A stretch of 32,229 nucleotides of DNA from a bacterium (GTDB taxonomy: Bacteria; UBP6; UBA1177): the NCBI GenBank assembly GCA_017963125.1, contig JAGCUA010000015.1:1-32229 (forward strand). Reading direction: 5' to 3'. How positions within the stretch are numbered: the stretch's first letter is position 1; each line of letters starts with the position of its first letter. The notes beneath the pieces were generated by a model that was given only the letters and a program-made list of their open reading frames with translations, had not been told where the DNA came from and searched no databases. Positions 6,776 to 15,344 of the stretch are shown one piece after another. Both the position numbers and the translations under genes were made by a program.

Positions 6776-9142
6776 CTAACGGACGCAGCGGACAGAACCC
6801 CATGAGGATTTTTCATCCTTTATAATGTTGCCGCGATAAAAATTAACTGACCATACATATTTTGCATCTCCGGATACCGCTGAAGATGACCAGAATACGG
6901 CGGAATCCCCGAATCTGCTGTAAATATTTACTTCCTCCTCCCAGTCTGGATTATCGCAGTCATCGTGATTGAAATCTTTTTCAGAAAGGTTTCCGCTTTT
7001 TTCCGAAATTCTGCAGGGACCTCCGGAAGCCACATCGGAATCACTTGTAACAAGTGTTCTGAGCTCGTCGATATTCGGCATTCTCCAGTCATTATGGCCG
7101 CCTTCTTTCAGATTTTTGCAGTAATCCATGGCTTTTTCCCAAGTCAGCCGCGATTCGTAATCGTAGCTTCCCTCCTTCTCCCACTCAACTGTATAGGCTG
7201 CAGACCATTCGAGTCCTTCAATTTCCCTGAGGCTGTCTACTAAATCCGTTGCTTCCTTGGAACATCTGCCGTCGGGGAACTCTTGCAGATAAATCTCCCA
7301 TCCGGCTCTGCTTTTGGCTCTTTTCGCTTTACTGCAGGCCATTTTATCTAAAGTGGTCTTTGCCTCTTTTGCACATTTGCCGTTCGGATAGTTTTCGAGA
7401 TAGAAATACCAGTAATACGGTTTTTTGTACTGTCTGGCAGTCTCGCACGCATCAAGGTCGTCCTGACGGACACAGCGCTGGTAAAATGAAAAGTAGTTTC
7501 TGCGAAAAGGAGCCAAACCGCCATTGTCGAAATAAACAGCCCAATACAAATCGCCTTCCGATTCCGGAGAAGATGACCAGAGCCAGCCGGAGTCTCCGAG
7601 TTTGCTGAAATTATCACCTTCTATACCGTAACAGTTCTCATCGAAATATTCATCGTCAAGTCGTCCGTTCCGTTCCGAGATTTTGCATTTTCCTCCTGAA
7701 ACTGTTCCTGGATGATTCCGGATCAGAGTCCTGAGTTCATCGATATTAGGCAGTCTCCAGTCATCGTGACCGTCTTCGACAAGTTCCTCGCAACTTCCGT
7801 TTCTGAATGCCGAAGACCATTCAAATTTGCCGATTTTTTTCAACTGGTTTTTACTGTTTATGTCTTCTGAATAGAATGTACTGCAGTCTTCCTCATTTTC
7901 GCACCTGATGCAGCGGACATGCATTCCTGCGCCCATACCGCGCATATCTATCCCGCCGTTATTGAAATCTACAGACCAGAAATCCCACCAGTGTACATTA
8001 TAGCTGGAAACGGTTTCAGCCTCGCTTGCCGACCAGAGTTCAACTGTATCACCGAGTTTGCTGAAATTACTTCCTTTTATTCCGTGACAGCTCTTTGAAT
8101 AATCATAATTTGCCGATTTATATTTGAAAATTTTGCATTTTCCGTCTACAGCTGTGCCGGGATGATTCTGAATCAGCATTCTCAAATGATCGATTTCCGG
8201 CATATGCCAGTCATCATGACCGTTTTCCTTGAGATTCTTACAATAATTTTCTGCTTCGTCACCAGAAATTACCTCATTCGATATATTGGACCATTCAATA
8301 CCGTCTATTATTCTTAACTTGTTTATGACAGCGTTTCCCTCTTCCGCACATTTTCCGTTCTGGAAGCTCCTCAAATACGGTTCCCAAGATGCGCGGGTGT
8401 TTTGTGTCCGCGCCTCAGCGCACTTTTTTTCATCTTCGTTATCTAAAAATACTTTCGCTTCCTCGGCACATTCGCCGTTAGGAAAGTGTTCAAAATAAAA
8501 ATTCCAATAATAGAATGCAGAATATTTTTTCGCCGTTTCACACATTTCATGTTCATCCTGACGTACGCAGCGGATCCTGTGTGTAAAATTCTCGGTTTTG
8601 CTCCAACTATCAACACCTGCCGACTTGAAATCAACAACCAACGCATTGTCCGAAGAAGCCGGATCGGGTGTATTTGACCAGAGGGCCAGACTGTCCCCGA
8701 GTCTGCTGTAATAACCGCCGTTATCTTCTTTCATTTCGCAGGAACATGACTCTCTGCACTCTTCCGAAAGGCAGCCCTTTTCTTCGCTCACCCCGCACGA
8801 GCCGCCTCTTTCAGTTGACGGACAGTTTTTTATAATCGTCCTGAGTTCGTCAATATTCGGCAGCCTCCAGTCTGTATGACCGTTTTTCTCAAGATTTTCA
8901 CAATACTCAAAAGCCTTTCTCCAAAAAATATCGTAATCGAAAGAAAAAAGCTCCGACCACTCAAGACCGCCTATTTTTTCCGTTCTGCCGTTCCCGGCTT
9001 CTTTCACTTCCTCCTGCTTTGCAACCGTTTCCCCAGTTTCATCTGATTTAGAAATTTCATCTGAGCGCATCAGTTTTTCAGCCAGAATTCCTGCAAACAG
9101 CGCTGAGAGAACAAAAAACACCAGAACCGCGATTTTTTTCAT
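6776..9142 (-). CDS. Exported protein with four Lcl/DUF1566 domains
   Basis: A 788-residue protein with an N-terminal hydrophobic signal segment (MKKIAVLVFFVLSALFAGIL). Four Lcl C-terminal (DUF1566, lectin-like) domains lie at about 57-197, 276-415, 433-570 and 646-788. Each has the marks 'G.EWS', 'YC.NL...GH.DWR(L/M)P.IDELRTLI..', a Cys-containing insert, 'SKLGD...LWSS' and a final 'RCVR'. Domains 1-2 and 3-4 are separated by a second repeat type, about 75 residues with two 'YL..FPNGKCAEEA'-like units (about 198-275 and 571-645). The ligand is unknown; adhesion or surface display is inferred. The third domain is shorter at its start. It follows the LRR gene by 25 bp with GGAG before the ATG, so the two form one operon. 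A related two-domain protein lies at 30184-31803. Confidence 0.85.
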   Translation of the reverse strand: MKKIAVLVFFVLSALFAGILAEKLMRSDEISKSDETGETVAKQEEVKEAGNGRTEKIGGLEWSELFSFDYDIFWRKAFEYCENLEKNGHTDWRLPNIDELRTIIKNCPSTERGGSCGVSEEKGCLSEECRESCSCEMKEDNGGYYSRLGDSLALWSNTPDPASSDNALVVDFKSAGVDSWSKTENFTHRIRCVRQDEHEMCETAKKYSAFYYWNFYFEHFPNGECAEEAKVFLDNEDEKKCAEARTQNTRASWEPYLRSFQNGKCAEEGNAVINKLRIIDGIEWSNISNEVISGDEAENYCKNLKENGHDDWHMPEIDHLRMLIQNHPGTAVDGKCKIFKYKSANYDYSKSCHGIKGSNFSKLGDTVELWSASEAETVSSYNVHWWDFWSVDFNNGGIDMRGMGAGMHVRCIRCENEEDCSTFYSEDINSKNQLKKIGKFEWSSAFRNGSCEELVEDGHDDWRLPNIDELRTLIRNHPGTVSGGKCKISERNGRLDDEYFDENCYGIEGDNFSKLGDSGWLWSSSPESEGDLYWAVYFDNGGLAPFRRNYFSFYQRCVRQDDLDACETARQYKKPYYWYFYLENYPNGKCAKEAKTTLDKMACSKAKRAKSRAGWEIYLQEFPDGRCSKEATDLVDSLREIEGLEWSAAYTVEWEKEGSYDYESRLTWEKAMDYCKNLKEGGHNDWRMPNIDELRTLVTSDSDVASGGPCRISEKSGNLSEKDFNHDDCDNPDWEEEVNIYSRFGDSAVFWSSSAVSGDAKYVWSVNFYRGNIIKDEKSSWGSVRCVR

Positions 9143-9167
9143 TGTTTATCTCCGTTTTTATTTATTT

Positions 9168-10550
9168 TTACCGTATTTCTAAATTAGAACAGCCTTCAAA
9201 GGCATCGTCAGCTATTGTTTTCACTGAATCCGGAATTACGACAAATTTCAGGTTGCTGCAATAAGCGAATGCAAGTTTGCCTATCTCTTCAACAGAATCG
9301 GGGATTACGACCTCAGTCAGATCGCAACAACTGCAAAATGTTCTATAGTTTATTTTCTTTACTGACTTAGGAATTATCACAGATTGCAGGCTGGTGCACA
9401 AGCTGAATGCGCCGTTACCTATTTTCTTTACAGAATCAGGAATCCTTACAGATGTCAGGCTGTTGCAGGAACTGAACGCCTCTTCACCGATTTCTTTTAC
9501 AGATTTCGGAATAGTTACAGATGCCAGCGCCTTGCAACCATCAAAAGCGTTGTCTCCGATTTTTCTCACGGAATCCGGTATTTTCGTTCCCCAGCATCCT
9601 GCCACCAGTGTATTTGTTGCAGTTTCTATCACAGCACTGCAGCCATTGCGGGAATCATATTTTCTGTTGCATTCTGACACCATTATATCCATTAAGGAAA
9701 AACAACCGTAAAAGATACTTTTTCCTATTTTTTTAACATTTTCCCCTAAAACTACACACCTAAGGCTGTTGCAGCCTACAAAAGCGCAACTTTCAATTTC
9801 TTGTACAGAATCGGGAATATCCATCCTCACCAGACCGGTACAGCCTGAAAAAGCATTGGTTCCGATTTTTGTCACACTACGCGGGATCTTAACAGATGTC
9901 AGACTCCTGCGACCGGAAAAAGCATCATTTCCGATCTCCTTAACAGAATCGGGAATAAGTGTATTGCAGGATCCCAAAATCAATGTGCCTGAAGCAGTCT
10001 CTATTATGGAATTGCAGTTGTCTCTTGAATCGTATTTCAGGTTTCCGTCCGCAACAGTTATACTGCTCAAAGCACAGCAGCCTTCAAAAGCTATGCCGAT
10101 TTTTCTTACAGAAGCGCCGATTTTCAGCGTTTTCAAATTTTCACAGTCTTCAAATGCATAGTCACTTATTTCCGTAACCGAATCAGGAATAACCACGGAT
10201 TCAAGACCGGAACACTGCAAAAACGCAAATTCTTCGATTTTTTCCACGGAATTGCCTATAGTGATCTTTTTCATCGAAGTGCAGTATTCGAAAGCGCTAT
10301 TTCCGATTTTTGTCACAGAATCGGGAATAACCATCGATATCAGCTCAGGACACTCGAAGAATGCCAAATCACCGATTTTCCTTACAGATTTCTTGAGCAC
10401 AATTCTCCCCATACCGCTTGTAAAAACGTGCGAAACAGAATTCTTTTCAACCCACTCACTATCTATTTTACCATACCCCTCGTAATAAATCGTGTTATTT
10501 TTCCCGACATTTTTCTCAACAGGATCAGCACACATTCTAGACTTCTGCAT
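9168..10550 (-). CDS. BspA-type leucine-rich-repeat protein
   Basis: The protein is made of about 15 tandem LRR_5 (BspA, Treponema pallidum type) units of 23 residues with the pattern 'SVKKIG..AF..C.SL..V.IPD'. Two units carry the longer insert known from BspA proteins ('KYDSRDNCNSIIETASGTL' at about 175 and 'KYDSRNGCSAVIETATNTL' at about 320). Such proteins are usually surface adhesins, yet no signal peptide or membrane segment is visible in the first 60 residues, so export is unproven. The frame extends to a TTG at 10556, but the ATG at 10550 has AGGAG seven bases upstream and is preferred (460 aa). First gene of a two-gene unit with the DUF1566 protein downstream. The repeats are well conserved at the DNA level, which favours recombination in copy number. 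Confidence 0.85.
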   Translation of the reverse strand: MQKSRMCADPVEKNVGKNNTIYYEGYGKIDSEWVEKNSVSHVFTSGMGRIVLKKSVRKIGDLAFFECPELISMVIPDSVTKIGNSAFEYCTSMKKITIGNSVEKIEEFAFLQCSGLESVVIPDSVTEISDYAFEDCENLKTLKIGASVRKIGIAFEGCCALSSITVADGNLKYDSRDNCNSIIETASGTLILGSCNTLIPDSVKEIGNDAFSGRRSLTSVKIPRSVTKIGTNAFSGCTGLVRMDIPDSVQEIESCAFVGCNSLRCVVLGENVKKIGKSIFYGCFSLMDIMVSECNRKYDSRNGCSAVIETATNTLVAGCWGTKIPDSVRKIGDNAFDGCKALASVTIPKSVKEIGEEAFSSCNSLTSVRIPDSVKKIGNGAFSLCTSLQSVIIPKSVKKINYRTFCSCCDLTEVVIPDSVEEIGKLAFAYCSNLKFVVIPDSVKTIADDAFEGCSNLEIR

Positions 10551-10664
10551 TTTCAATCTCCTAATAATTTCTTTACTTTAAAATCTGAAACTTACTATTT
10601 ATGTTCTTATTTTCCGAAAAAACAGGAACGCCAAATACCTCACACCCCAAAGGCCGACATTTTT

Positions 10665-10692
10665 CCTATATCTTTTTGACGGCGAGAATCAA
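10665..10692 (-). promoter_or_regulatory. Possible promoter of the LRR/DUF1566 operon
   Basis: Minus strand: TTGATT (10687-10692), 16-bp spacer, TATAGG (10665-10670). The spacer equals that of the better promoters in this window, but the -10 is poor and the leader would be about 110 nt. Otherwise 10551-10776 is A+T-rich with no clear terminator for glyS. Confidence 0.3.
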
Positions 10693-10776
10693 TAATTTTT
10701 TTGAAATATTTAAAAATATTTTTGCGATACTGCCCGAGAAATATTTGACTAATACTCTGACACAAAAACCCAGATA

Positions 10777-12822
10777 TTAAATATTCAAGAAACTGATTTC
10801 ACCGATATTTTCTGCTACCAGATTGGTGACTTTACCGATGAGGTTCATTCTGTTCGTTCTGATCCCAGCGTTATCGTGCATTACGAAAACAGCGTCGAAG
10901 AATGCGTCGAGCGCCGGTTTGAGAGAGAGGATCTTCATCGCGATCTCGAAGTTGTCGTGCATATTCTTGATTTCGTTTTCGACTTTTACGACTTCGGCGA
11001 AAAGGTTCTTCTCTTCATCCTGCTCGAAAAGCGATTCGTTGACTGTTCCGACGGAAAATTCCTGTTTTTTCAGGATGTTGCAGCCGCGTTTGTAAAGCTG
11101 GACGAGTTCTGAAATCCCGCTTTCTTTGAGAAGGCGTGCAATCGTCTCGGCCCGTTTTGCGACAACTTTCGGAAATTCGGCGTCGCGTGCCGTCGCAGCC
11201 TGGATTACAGGTGTATCGAAACTCAGAACGCCGTTGTATCTTGCGACTATGAAGTCGATTATTTCCTGTTTCATCTCCTCTTTCACGTTTTTGATGTGCG
11301 GAACGATGAGGTTCCATGCGAATTCGACGACTTCTTTGATGTCGAGGCTGTAATTCTGCGCGACTGTGAGGAAACCGATCGCGTTTCTGCGGATCGCGAA
11401 CTTGTCTTTCGAGCCGCTCGGCTTCATTCCAGCCATGAATCCGCCGACGATAGTATCAATTTTATCTGACATGCTGAGGATCGTTCCGATCTCGGTCGAT
11501 GGAAGTGCGTCCCCTGCGTTTATCGGGAGATAGTGCTCGTACATCGCTTCGCAGATATCTTTCTCGAATCCTGCGTGAAGTGCGTAGTAGCGTCCCATGA
11601 TCCCCTGCAGATCGGGAAATTCAAAAACAACTCCCGTTACGAGGTCGTTTTTGATCATTTCGCCCGCAGTCTGGAGGCGTTTTTTCGCAGCATCGTCAAG
11701 CGTGAAGTATTTTCCGGCGATGAAAGCGGCGATTTTGCAGATACGCTCGACTTTTTCGCTGTAAGTTCCGAGATCTTTCTGGAAAAGAACGCCTTTCAGC
11801 TTTTCCTTGAGCGCGCCGAAATCTTTCGCAAGGTCATCGTTGAAATAGAAAGCAGCGTCGGAAAGACGTGCAGCGACAACTTTCTCGTTTCCTTCTATTA
11901 CAAGCGAATCTTCACGCGGAATGTTATTGAGAACGCTTGCGAACTTGATAACCTGCGAATTTTTGTCGCTCAAAGTGAAGTATCTCTGGTCTTTTTTGAG
12001 AACTTTCACAACGAGCTCTACCGGCAGGTTTTTGTATTTTTCGGGAATATTTCCGATGACGACATGCGGATATTCGACCATGTCGGTGACTTCATCGAGA
12101 AGATTTTCGTCGATATTTGCGATAAGTCCGAGTTCTTCGGCTTTTTTCGCGACTTCGGAGCGGATGAATTCCTTTCTTTCAGTTCTGTCGACCATGATGT
12201 AGTGCATGGTGAGAATTTCGTAATAATTCGAAGCGTTTATGTCAAGCGCGCCGTTTGAAAGGAAGCGGTGTCCGAAAGAAGTTTTCGAAAATTTTATCCC
12301 CTCGAAATCGTCTTCAACAGGTTTTCCGTCGATCGAAAGGAGGATCCATCTGATCGGTCTTGCGAAAGCGAAAGTATTTTCCGCCCAGCGCATGCTTTTT
12401 TTGAAGTTCGCAGCGTGGAGAGCCGCCTTTACGATAGGAGCGATAACTTCTTCCAAAGTTTTTCCCTTTTCTTCGACGTATCCTGCTATCACTTCGCCTT
12501 TTTCGGTGTTTTCAAAGAAATATTCGGTGATCTTGTTCTTTGCAAGGAACGCTTCTCCCGCTTTGGAAAGAGTCCCGTCAGCGTTCAGCGCGACTTTTTT
12601 CGGAGCACCTGTGACTTTTTCGCGGATGTCGGGCTGTTTTTCGGGAAGTCCAGTGCAGATAAGAGCGGTTCTCGAACATGTTGAAAACTCTTTGCAGTTT
12701 CCGACAGTTACGCGCTGTTTTTCAAGCTCGGAAAGGACTTTTTCCTTAAGCTGCGAAACAAAAGGAAGAATAAAACTTGCTGGGAACTCTTCATAACCGA
12801 TTTCAAAAATAAAATCCGACAT
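10777..12822 (-). CDS. glyS: Glycyl-tRNA synthetase, beta subunit
   Basis: The 681-residue beta chain of the alpha2-beta2 glycyl-tRNA synthetase, which binds tRNA-Gly while the alpha chain activates glycine. Recognisable blocks: N-terminal 'FIFEIGYEEFPASFI' (usual LLVEIGTEELP), 'FARPIRWI', 'TSFGHRFLS', 'VEYPHVVIGNI', 'FLTVLNNIP'-like 'FASVLNNIPRED', 'VVAARLSDAAFYFNDDLAK', 'EFPDLQGIMGRYYA', 'GSKDKFAIRRNAIG' and a C-terminal DALR-like anticodon region ending 'NRMNLIGKVTNLV'. Length is normal. The ATG directly abuts the glyQ stop, and its ribosome-binding site AAGGAGG lies within the last glyQ codons, a tight coupling that fits the 1:1 complex. Confidence 0.97.
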   Translation of the reverse strand: MSDFIFEIGYEEFPASFILPFVSQLKEKVLSELEKQRVTVGNCKEFSTCSRTALICTGLPEKQPDIREKVTGAPKKVALNADGTLSKAGEAFLAKNKITEYFFENTEKGEVIAGYVEEKGKTLEEVIAPIVKAALHAANFKKSMRWAENTFAFARPIRWILLSIDGKPVEDDFEGIKFSKTSFGHRFLSNGALDINASNYYEILTMHYIMVDRTERKEFIRSEVAKKAEELGLIANIDENLLDEVTDMVEYPHVVIGNIPEKYKNLPVELVVKVLKKDQRYFTLSDKNSQVIKFASVLNNIPREDSLVIEGNEKVVAARLSDAAFYFNDDLAKDFGALKEKLKGVLFQKDLGTYSEKVERICKIAAFIAGKYFTLDDAAKKRLQTAGEMIKNDLVTGVVFEFPDLQGIMGRYYALHAGFEKDICEAMYEHYLPINAGDALPSTEIGTILSMSDKIDTIVGGFMAGMKPSGSKDKFAIRRNAIGFLTVAQNYSLDIKEVVEFAWNLIVPHIKNVKEEMKQEIIDFIVARYNGVLSFDTPVIQAATARDAEFPKVVAKRAETIARLLKESGISELVQLYKRGCNILKKQEFSVGTVNESLFEQDEEKNLFAEVVKVENEIKNMHDNFEIAMKILSLKPALDAFFDAVFVMHDNAGIRTNRMNLIGKVTNLVAENIGEISFLNI

Positions 12823-13680
12823 TTATTCCTCCTTAAAACTTTCAGCGTATTTTTTTGCAGCGGCACACGCAAGGTCTCTGATGCGCATGATGTATCTCTG
12901 CCTTTCGGTGACCGAGATCGCGCCACGGGCATCAAGAATGTTGAACGCGTGGCTTGCCTTGATACAGAATTCATAAGCGGGGCGCGGAAGCGATTTTTCG
13001 ATAAGTTCCTTCGAAATTTTCTCGTATTTGTCGAAAAACGCGAAGAAATCTTCTACCGGAGCCTCTTTGAAGTTGAAAGTCGAAAATTCGACTTCGTCAG
13101 CCTTGTGGACCGTACCGTATTTGACTTTGTCGTTCCACTGCAGATCGTAAACGTTTTCAACACCCTGCAAGTACATGCAGATCCTCTCCAGACCGTAGGT
13201 AAGCTCTACCGGAACCGGTTTGAGGTCGATTCCGCCTACCTGCTGGAAGTATGTGAACTGGCTGATTTCCATTCCGTCAAGCCATACTTCCCATCCAAGA
13301 CCCCATGCACCCAGAGTCGGGCTTTCCCAGTCGTCTTCGACAAAGCGGATATCGTGTTCCGCAGGGTCGATCCCGATGACTTTGAGGCTTTCGAGATAAA
13401 GCTGCTGGGCATCTTTCGGGCTCGGTTTTATGAGGACCTGAAGCTGGTAGAACCTCTGCATCCTGTTCGGGCTTTCGCCATATCTGCCGTCAGTCGGTCT
13501 GCGCGAAGGCTGGACATAGACAGAGCTTATATTCGCCGGATTCAGCGCGTAAAAAAACGTCGCCGGGTGGAATGTTCCGGCACCCATTTCCAAATCCCAC
13601 GGCTGAACCAGTATGCAGCCGCGTTCCATCCAGAATTTTTCAAGTCTAACGATCATTTCCTGAAAGGTAAGTCCTTTCAT
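12823..13680 (-). CDS. glyQ: Glycyl-tRNA synthetase, alpha subunit
   Basis: Class II catalytic subunit that makes glycyl-adenylate. The 285-residue sequence is highly conserved: '[18 protein letters not shown]', '[19 protein letters not shown]', '[20 protein letters not shown]', '[20 protein letters not shown]', '[16 protein letters not shown]', '[14 protein letters not shown]' and '[14 protein letters not shown]'. ATG at 13680 with GGGAGG just upstream. First gene of the glyQ-glyS unit, driven by the promoter at 13709-13736, which has a palindrome in its spacer. Split GlyRS excludes the groups that use the single-chain archaeal/eukaryotic type. Confidence 0.98.
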   Translation of the reverse strand: MKGLTFQEMIVRLEKFWMERGCILVQPWDLEMGAGTFHPATFFYALNPANISSVYVQPSRRPTDGRYGESPNRMQRFYQLQVLIKPSPKDAQQLYLESLKVIGIDPAEHDIRFVEDDWESPTLGAWGLGWEVWLDGMEISQFTYFQQVGGIDLKPVPVELTYGLERICMYLQGVENVYDLQWNDKVKYGTVHKADEVEFSTFNFKEAPVEDFFAFFDKYEKISKELIEKSLPRPAYEFCIKASHAFNILDARGAISVTERQRYIMRIRDLACAAAKKYAESFKEE

Positions 13681-13708
13681 TTTGGCCTCCCAAAAAAATT
13701 AGCGCGCG

Positions 13709-13736
13709 AATATAGCACAAAGATGTGCTAAGTCAA
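13709..13736 (-). promoter_or_regulatory. glyQS promoter with a palindromic operator in the spacer
   Basis: Minus strand: -35 TTGACT (13731-13736), 16-bp spacer, -10 TATATT (13709-13714), followed by CGCGCGC. The spacer holds a perfect inverted repeat, TAGCACA (13713-13719) / TGTGCTA (13724-13730) with 4 nt between. Its outer bases overlap the -10 and abut the -35, a classical place for a repressor. No terminator or T-box is seen in the short leader. Confidence 0.7.
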
Positions 13737-13750
13737 AAATTGAATAAGTA

Positions 13751-14773
13751 TTAAAGGAAAAATTCAGACATAAAACGTTCGATTTCGAGATTCGTTTCAG
13801 AAGTTCCCGTTTCTGCCGCCCCTTTCATACCGAGCTCTATTCTGGAAATACGTTTCAAGGCCTGCAGAACAGTCGAATTTTTATATTTTGAGGCGATAGC
13901 CAGGGCATTGCTGCGCATATAAAAAACTTTCGAAGCGGCAAGATACGATGAAATTTCGCTGTTTCGCCCTTCGTGAGCCATGATTTTTATCTGCATTATC
14001 GCTTTGAAATGCTTGAAAAACATCGAAATCATCACCGGATTGACCTTCTGTTCCGCTTCGACGACCAGAGTTTCGCGGTAAAGCGATATCGCCGCCGCCT
14101 TTTTCCCCGAAACGAGAAAATCCATGATCTTGAAGATCACCTGCTCGCTGAGATCGTTCAGAACTATCGACATCTCATCATAAGTCATCGTTTTGATCTG
14201 CTTCGCCTCGGCGTAAAGTTTCAGCTTTTCGATCTCGTTGTGGATGAAGAACATATCCTGGTTCGCACCGTTGAGAAAGAACGCGACAAGAGTTTCGTCC
14301 GGCGAGAACGGCTTGAACTCGCTTTTTATGAAATTTTTAAGCTCGACTGCCGAAGGAAGCGGGACAGGAAAGTAGATTTTTGCCAGTTTCTGCAGTGATT
14401 TGAAGAACTTGAGCCTTTTATCGATCTCACTTAGAAAAACGATGAGAAAGTTGGCTGTTTCGCAGGAATCAATGTAGCGCTCCAATGCTTTCTGATCGGC
14501 ATCCGTGATCTTTTCCGGAATATCGAGGACAACAACCCTGCTGGCAGCAAAAAGAGTTATCTCGCTTGCTGTACCGATCGCCTCAGTGACAGCATTTTTG
14601 TTTTCACCGGCATCAAAAAAGCACACTTCGACGCCGGTATCACCGTCAGACAAAGCGGAGATCTCACCTTTCATCGTCTTTAAGACATAGCGTTCAGGGC
14701 AGTGGACGAAAAAAATCCCGCCGCTTTTAGAGAAATCAATGAAATCTTTTATTGAAGGAGGATAATTCTTCAT
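13751..14773 (-). CDS. holA: DNA polymerase III, delta subunit
   Basis: Clamp-loader subunit that opens the beta sliding clamp. The 340-residue protein has the three-domain delta layout: an AAA+-like N-terminal fold without P-loop ('GGIFFVHCPERYVLKTMKGEI', 'EITLFAASRVVVLDIPE', 'ANFLIVFLSEIDKRLKFFKSL'), the middle helical part ('LNGANQDMFFIHNEIEKLKLYA') and the C-terminal collar ('VIFKIMDFLVSGKKAAAISLY', 'NPVMISMFFKHFKAIMQI', 'ALKRISRIELGMKG'). The start lies 2 bp behind the stop of the DUF1232 gene, so it is translated in an operon with it. Delta is poorly conserved, but the order of motifs is convincing. Confidence 0.85.
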   Translation of the reverse strand: MKNYPPSIKDFIDFSKSGGIFFVHCPERYVLKTMKGEISALSDGDTGVEVCFFDAGENKNAVTEAIGTASEITLFAASRVVVLDIPEKITDADQKALERYIDSCETANFLIVFLSEIDKRLKFFKSLQKLAKIYFPVPLPSAVELKNFIKSEFKPFSPDETLVAFFLNGANQDMFFIHNEIEKLKLYAEAKQIKTMTYDEMSIVLNDLSEQVIFKIMDFLVSGKKAAAISLYRETLVVEAEQKVNPVMISMFFKHFKAIMQIKIMAHEGRNSEISSYLAASKVFYMRSNALAIASKYKNSTVLQALKRISRIELGMKGAAETGTSETNLEIERFMSEFFL

Positions 14774-14775
14774 GG

Positions 14776-15201
14776 CTACAGCAAAATATTCAGCACGCTC
14801 TGGATATCATTTTCGTCAATGTTGCCGAACCATCCGGTGAGTTTGTTACGGGCCTGACTGATTATTTCGTTGTCGATATAAGAGGTAACTTTTTTGAGTG
14901 CGACATAAAGCGCCGTCAGGTCGTCGGCATAGCCAACAATCGGAATGAAATCGGGGATCAGGTCTATCGGAAGAATAAAGTATCCGAGAGCCGCTACGAC
15001 AAGAGCCTTCTCGGTCATCGGCATTTTGTCACTTTTCATCGCATAGAAAAGAAGAAGCGCCGCAAAAACGACCTTGGCTCCTGCTGCCTTTCCGTACTCC
15101 TTTATTTTGCCGAAAAATGAATCTTCGCTGAAATGTTTCGAATACTTTGCGCCGTTGTCGATAACTTCCTGAGCAGCTTCTTTTTCTTTGCCTTCGTACA
15201 T
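14776..15201 (-). CDS. YkvA-type DUF1232 membrane protein
   Basis: A 141-residue protein with the DUF1232 signature 'ALGYFILPIDLIPDFIPIVG' plus 'YADDLTALYVALKKV' near residues 85-120, inside a hydrophobic stretch that probably lies in the membrane. The biochemical role of DUF1232 is not known to me. The frame opens at a TTG at 15213, but the ATG at 15201 follows GGAGG by five bases and is the better start. It precedes holA by only 2 bp and has its own promoter at 15233-15260; the link to holA may be only operonic. Confidence 0.8.
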   Translation of the reverse strand: MYEGKEKEAAQEVIDNGAKYSKHFSEDSFFGKIKEYGKAAGAKVVFAALLLFYAMKSDKMPMTEKALVVAALGYFILPIDLIPDFIPIVGYADDLTALYVALKKVTSYIDNEIISQARNKLTGWFGNIDENDIQSVLNILL

Positions 15202-15232
15202 AAAAACCTCCAAATTCTAAGTTGCAGCTCTT

Positions 15233-15260
15233 TTTTTAGTGCAATATTCCGGAAAGTCAA
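15233..15260 (-). promoter_or_regulatory. Promoter of the DUF1232-holA unit
   Basis: Minus strand: -35 TTGACT (15255-15260), 16-bp spacer, weak -10 TAAAAA (15233-15238). It lies between the dispersed repeat at 15287-15344 and the ATG at 15201. Confidence 0.45.
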
Positions 15261-15286
15261 CCCGTAAAAAAATTTTTGTATCGAGC

Positions 15287-15344
15287 GTCATCCTGAACGG
15301 ATGTGAAAGATCTCTCTGAGATTCTTCGTTACACTCAGAATGAC
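15287..15344. repeat. Dispersed REP-like inverted repeat, copy 1
   Basis: A 58-bp element with ends GTCATCCTGA and TCAGAATGAC (one mismatch as inverted repeat) and an inner pair AAAGATCTC / GAGATTCTT, so it folds into a long hairpin. The same type of element, with ends GTCATGTTGA and TCAGAATAAC, is at 26901-26957. It overlaps the 3' end of trmN6 by ten bases and supplies that gene's last two codons and stop. Confidence 0.75.

Noticed and set aside
11533..13731. Plus-strand open frames over glyS and glyQ (up to 260 codons)
   Set aside because: Antisense shadows of two highly conserved synthetase subunits, without start signals.
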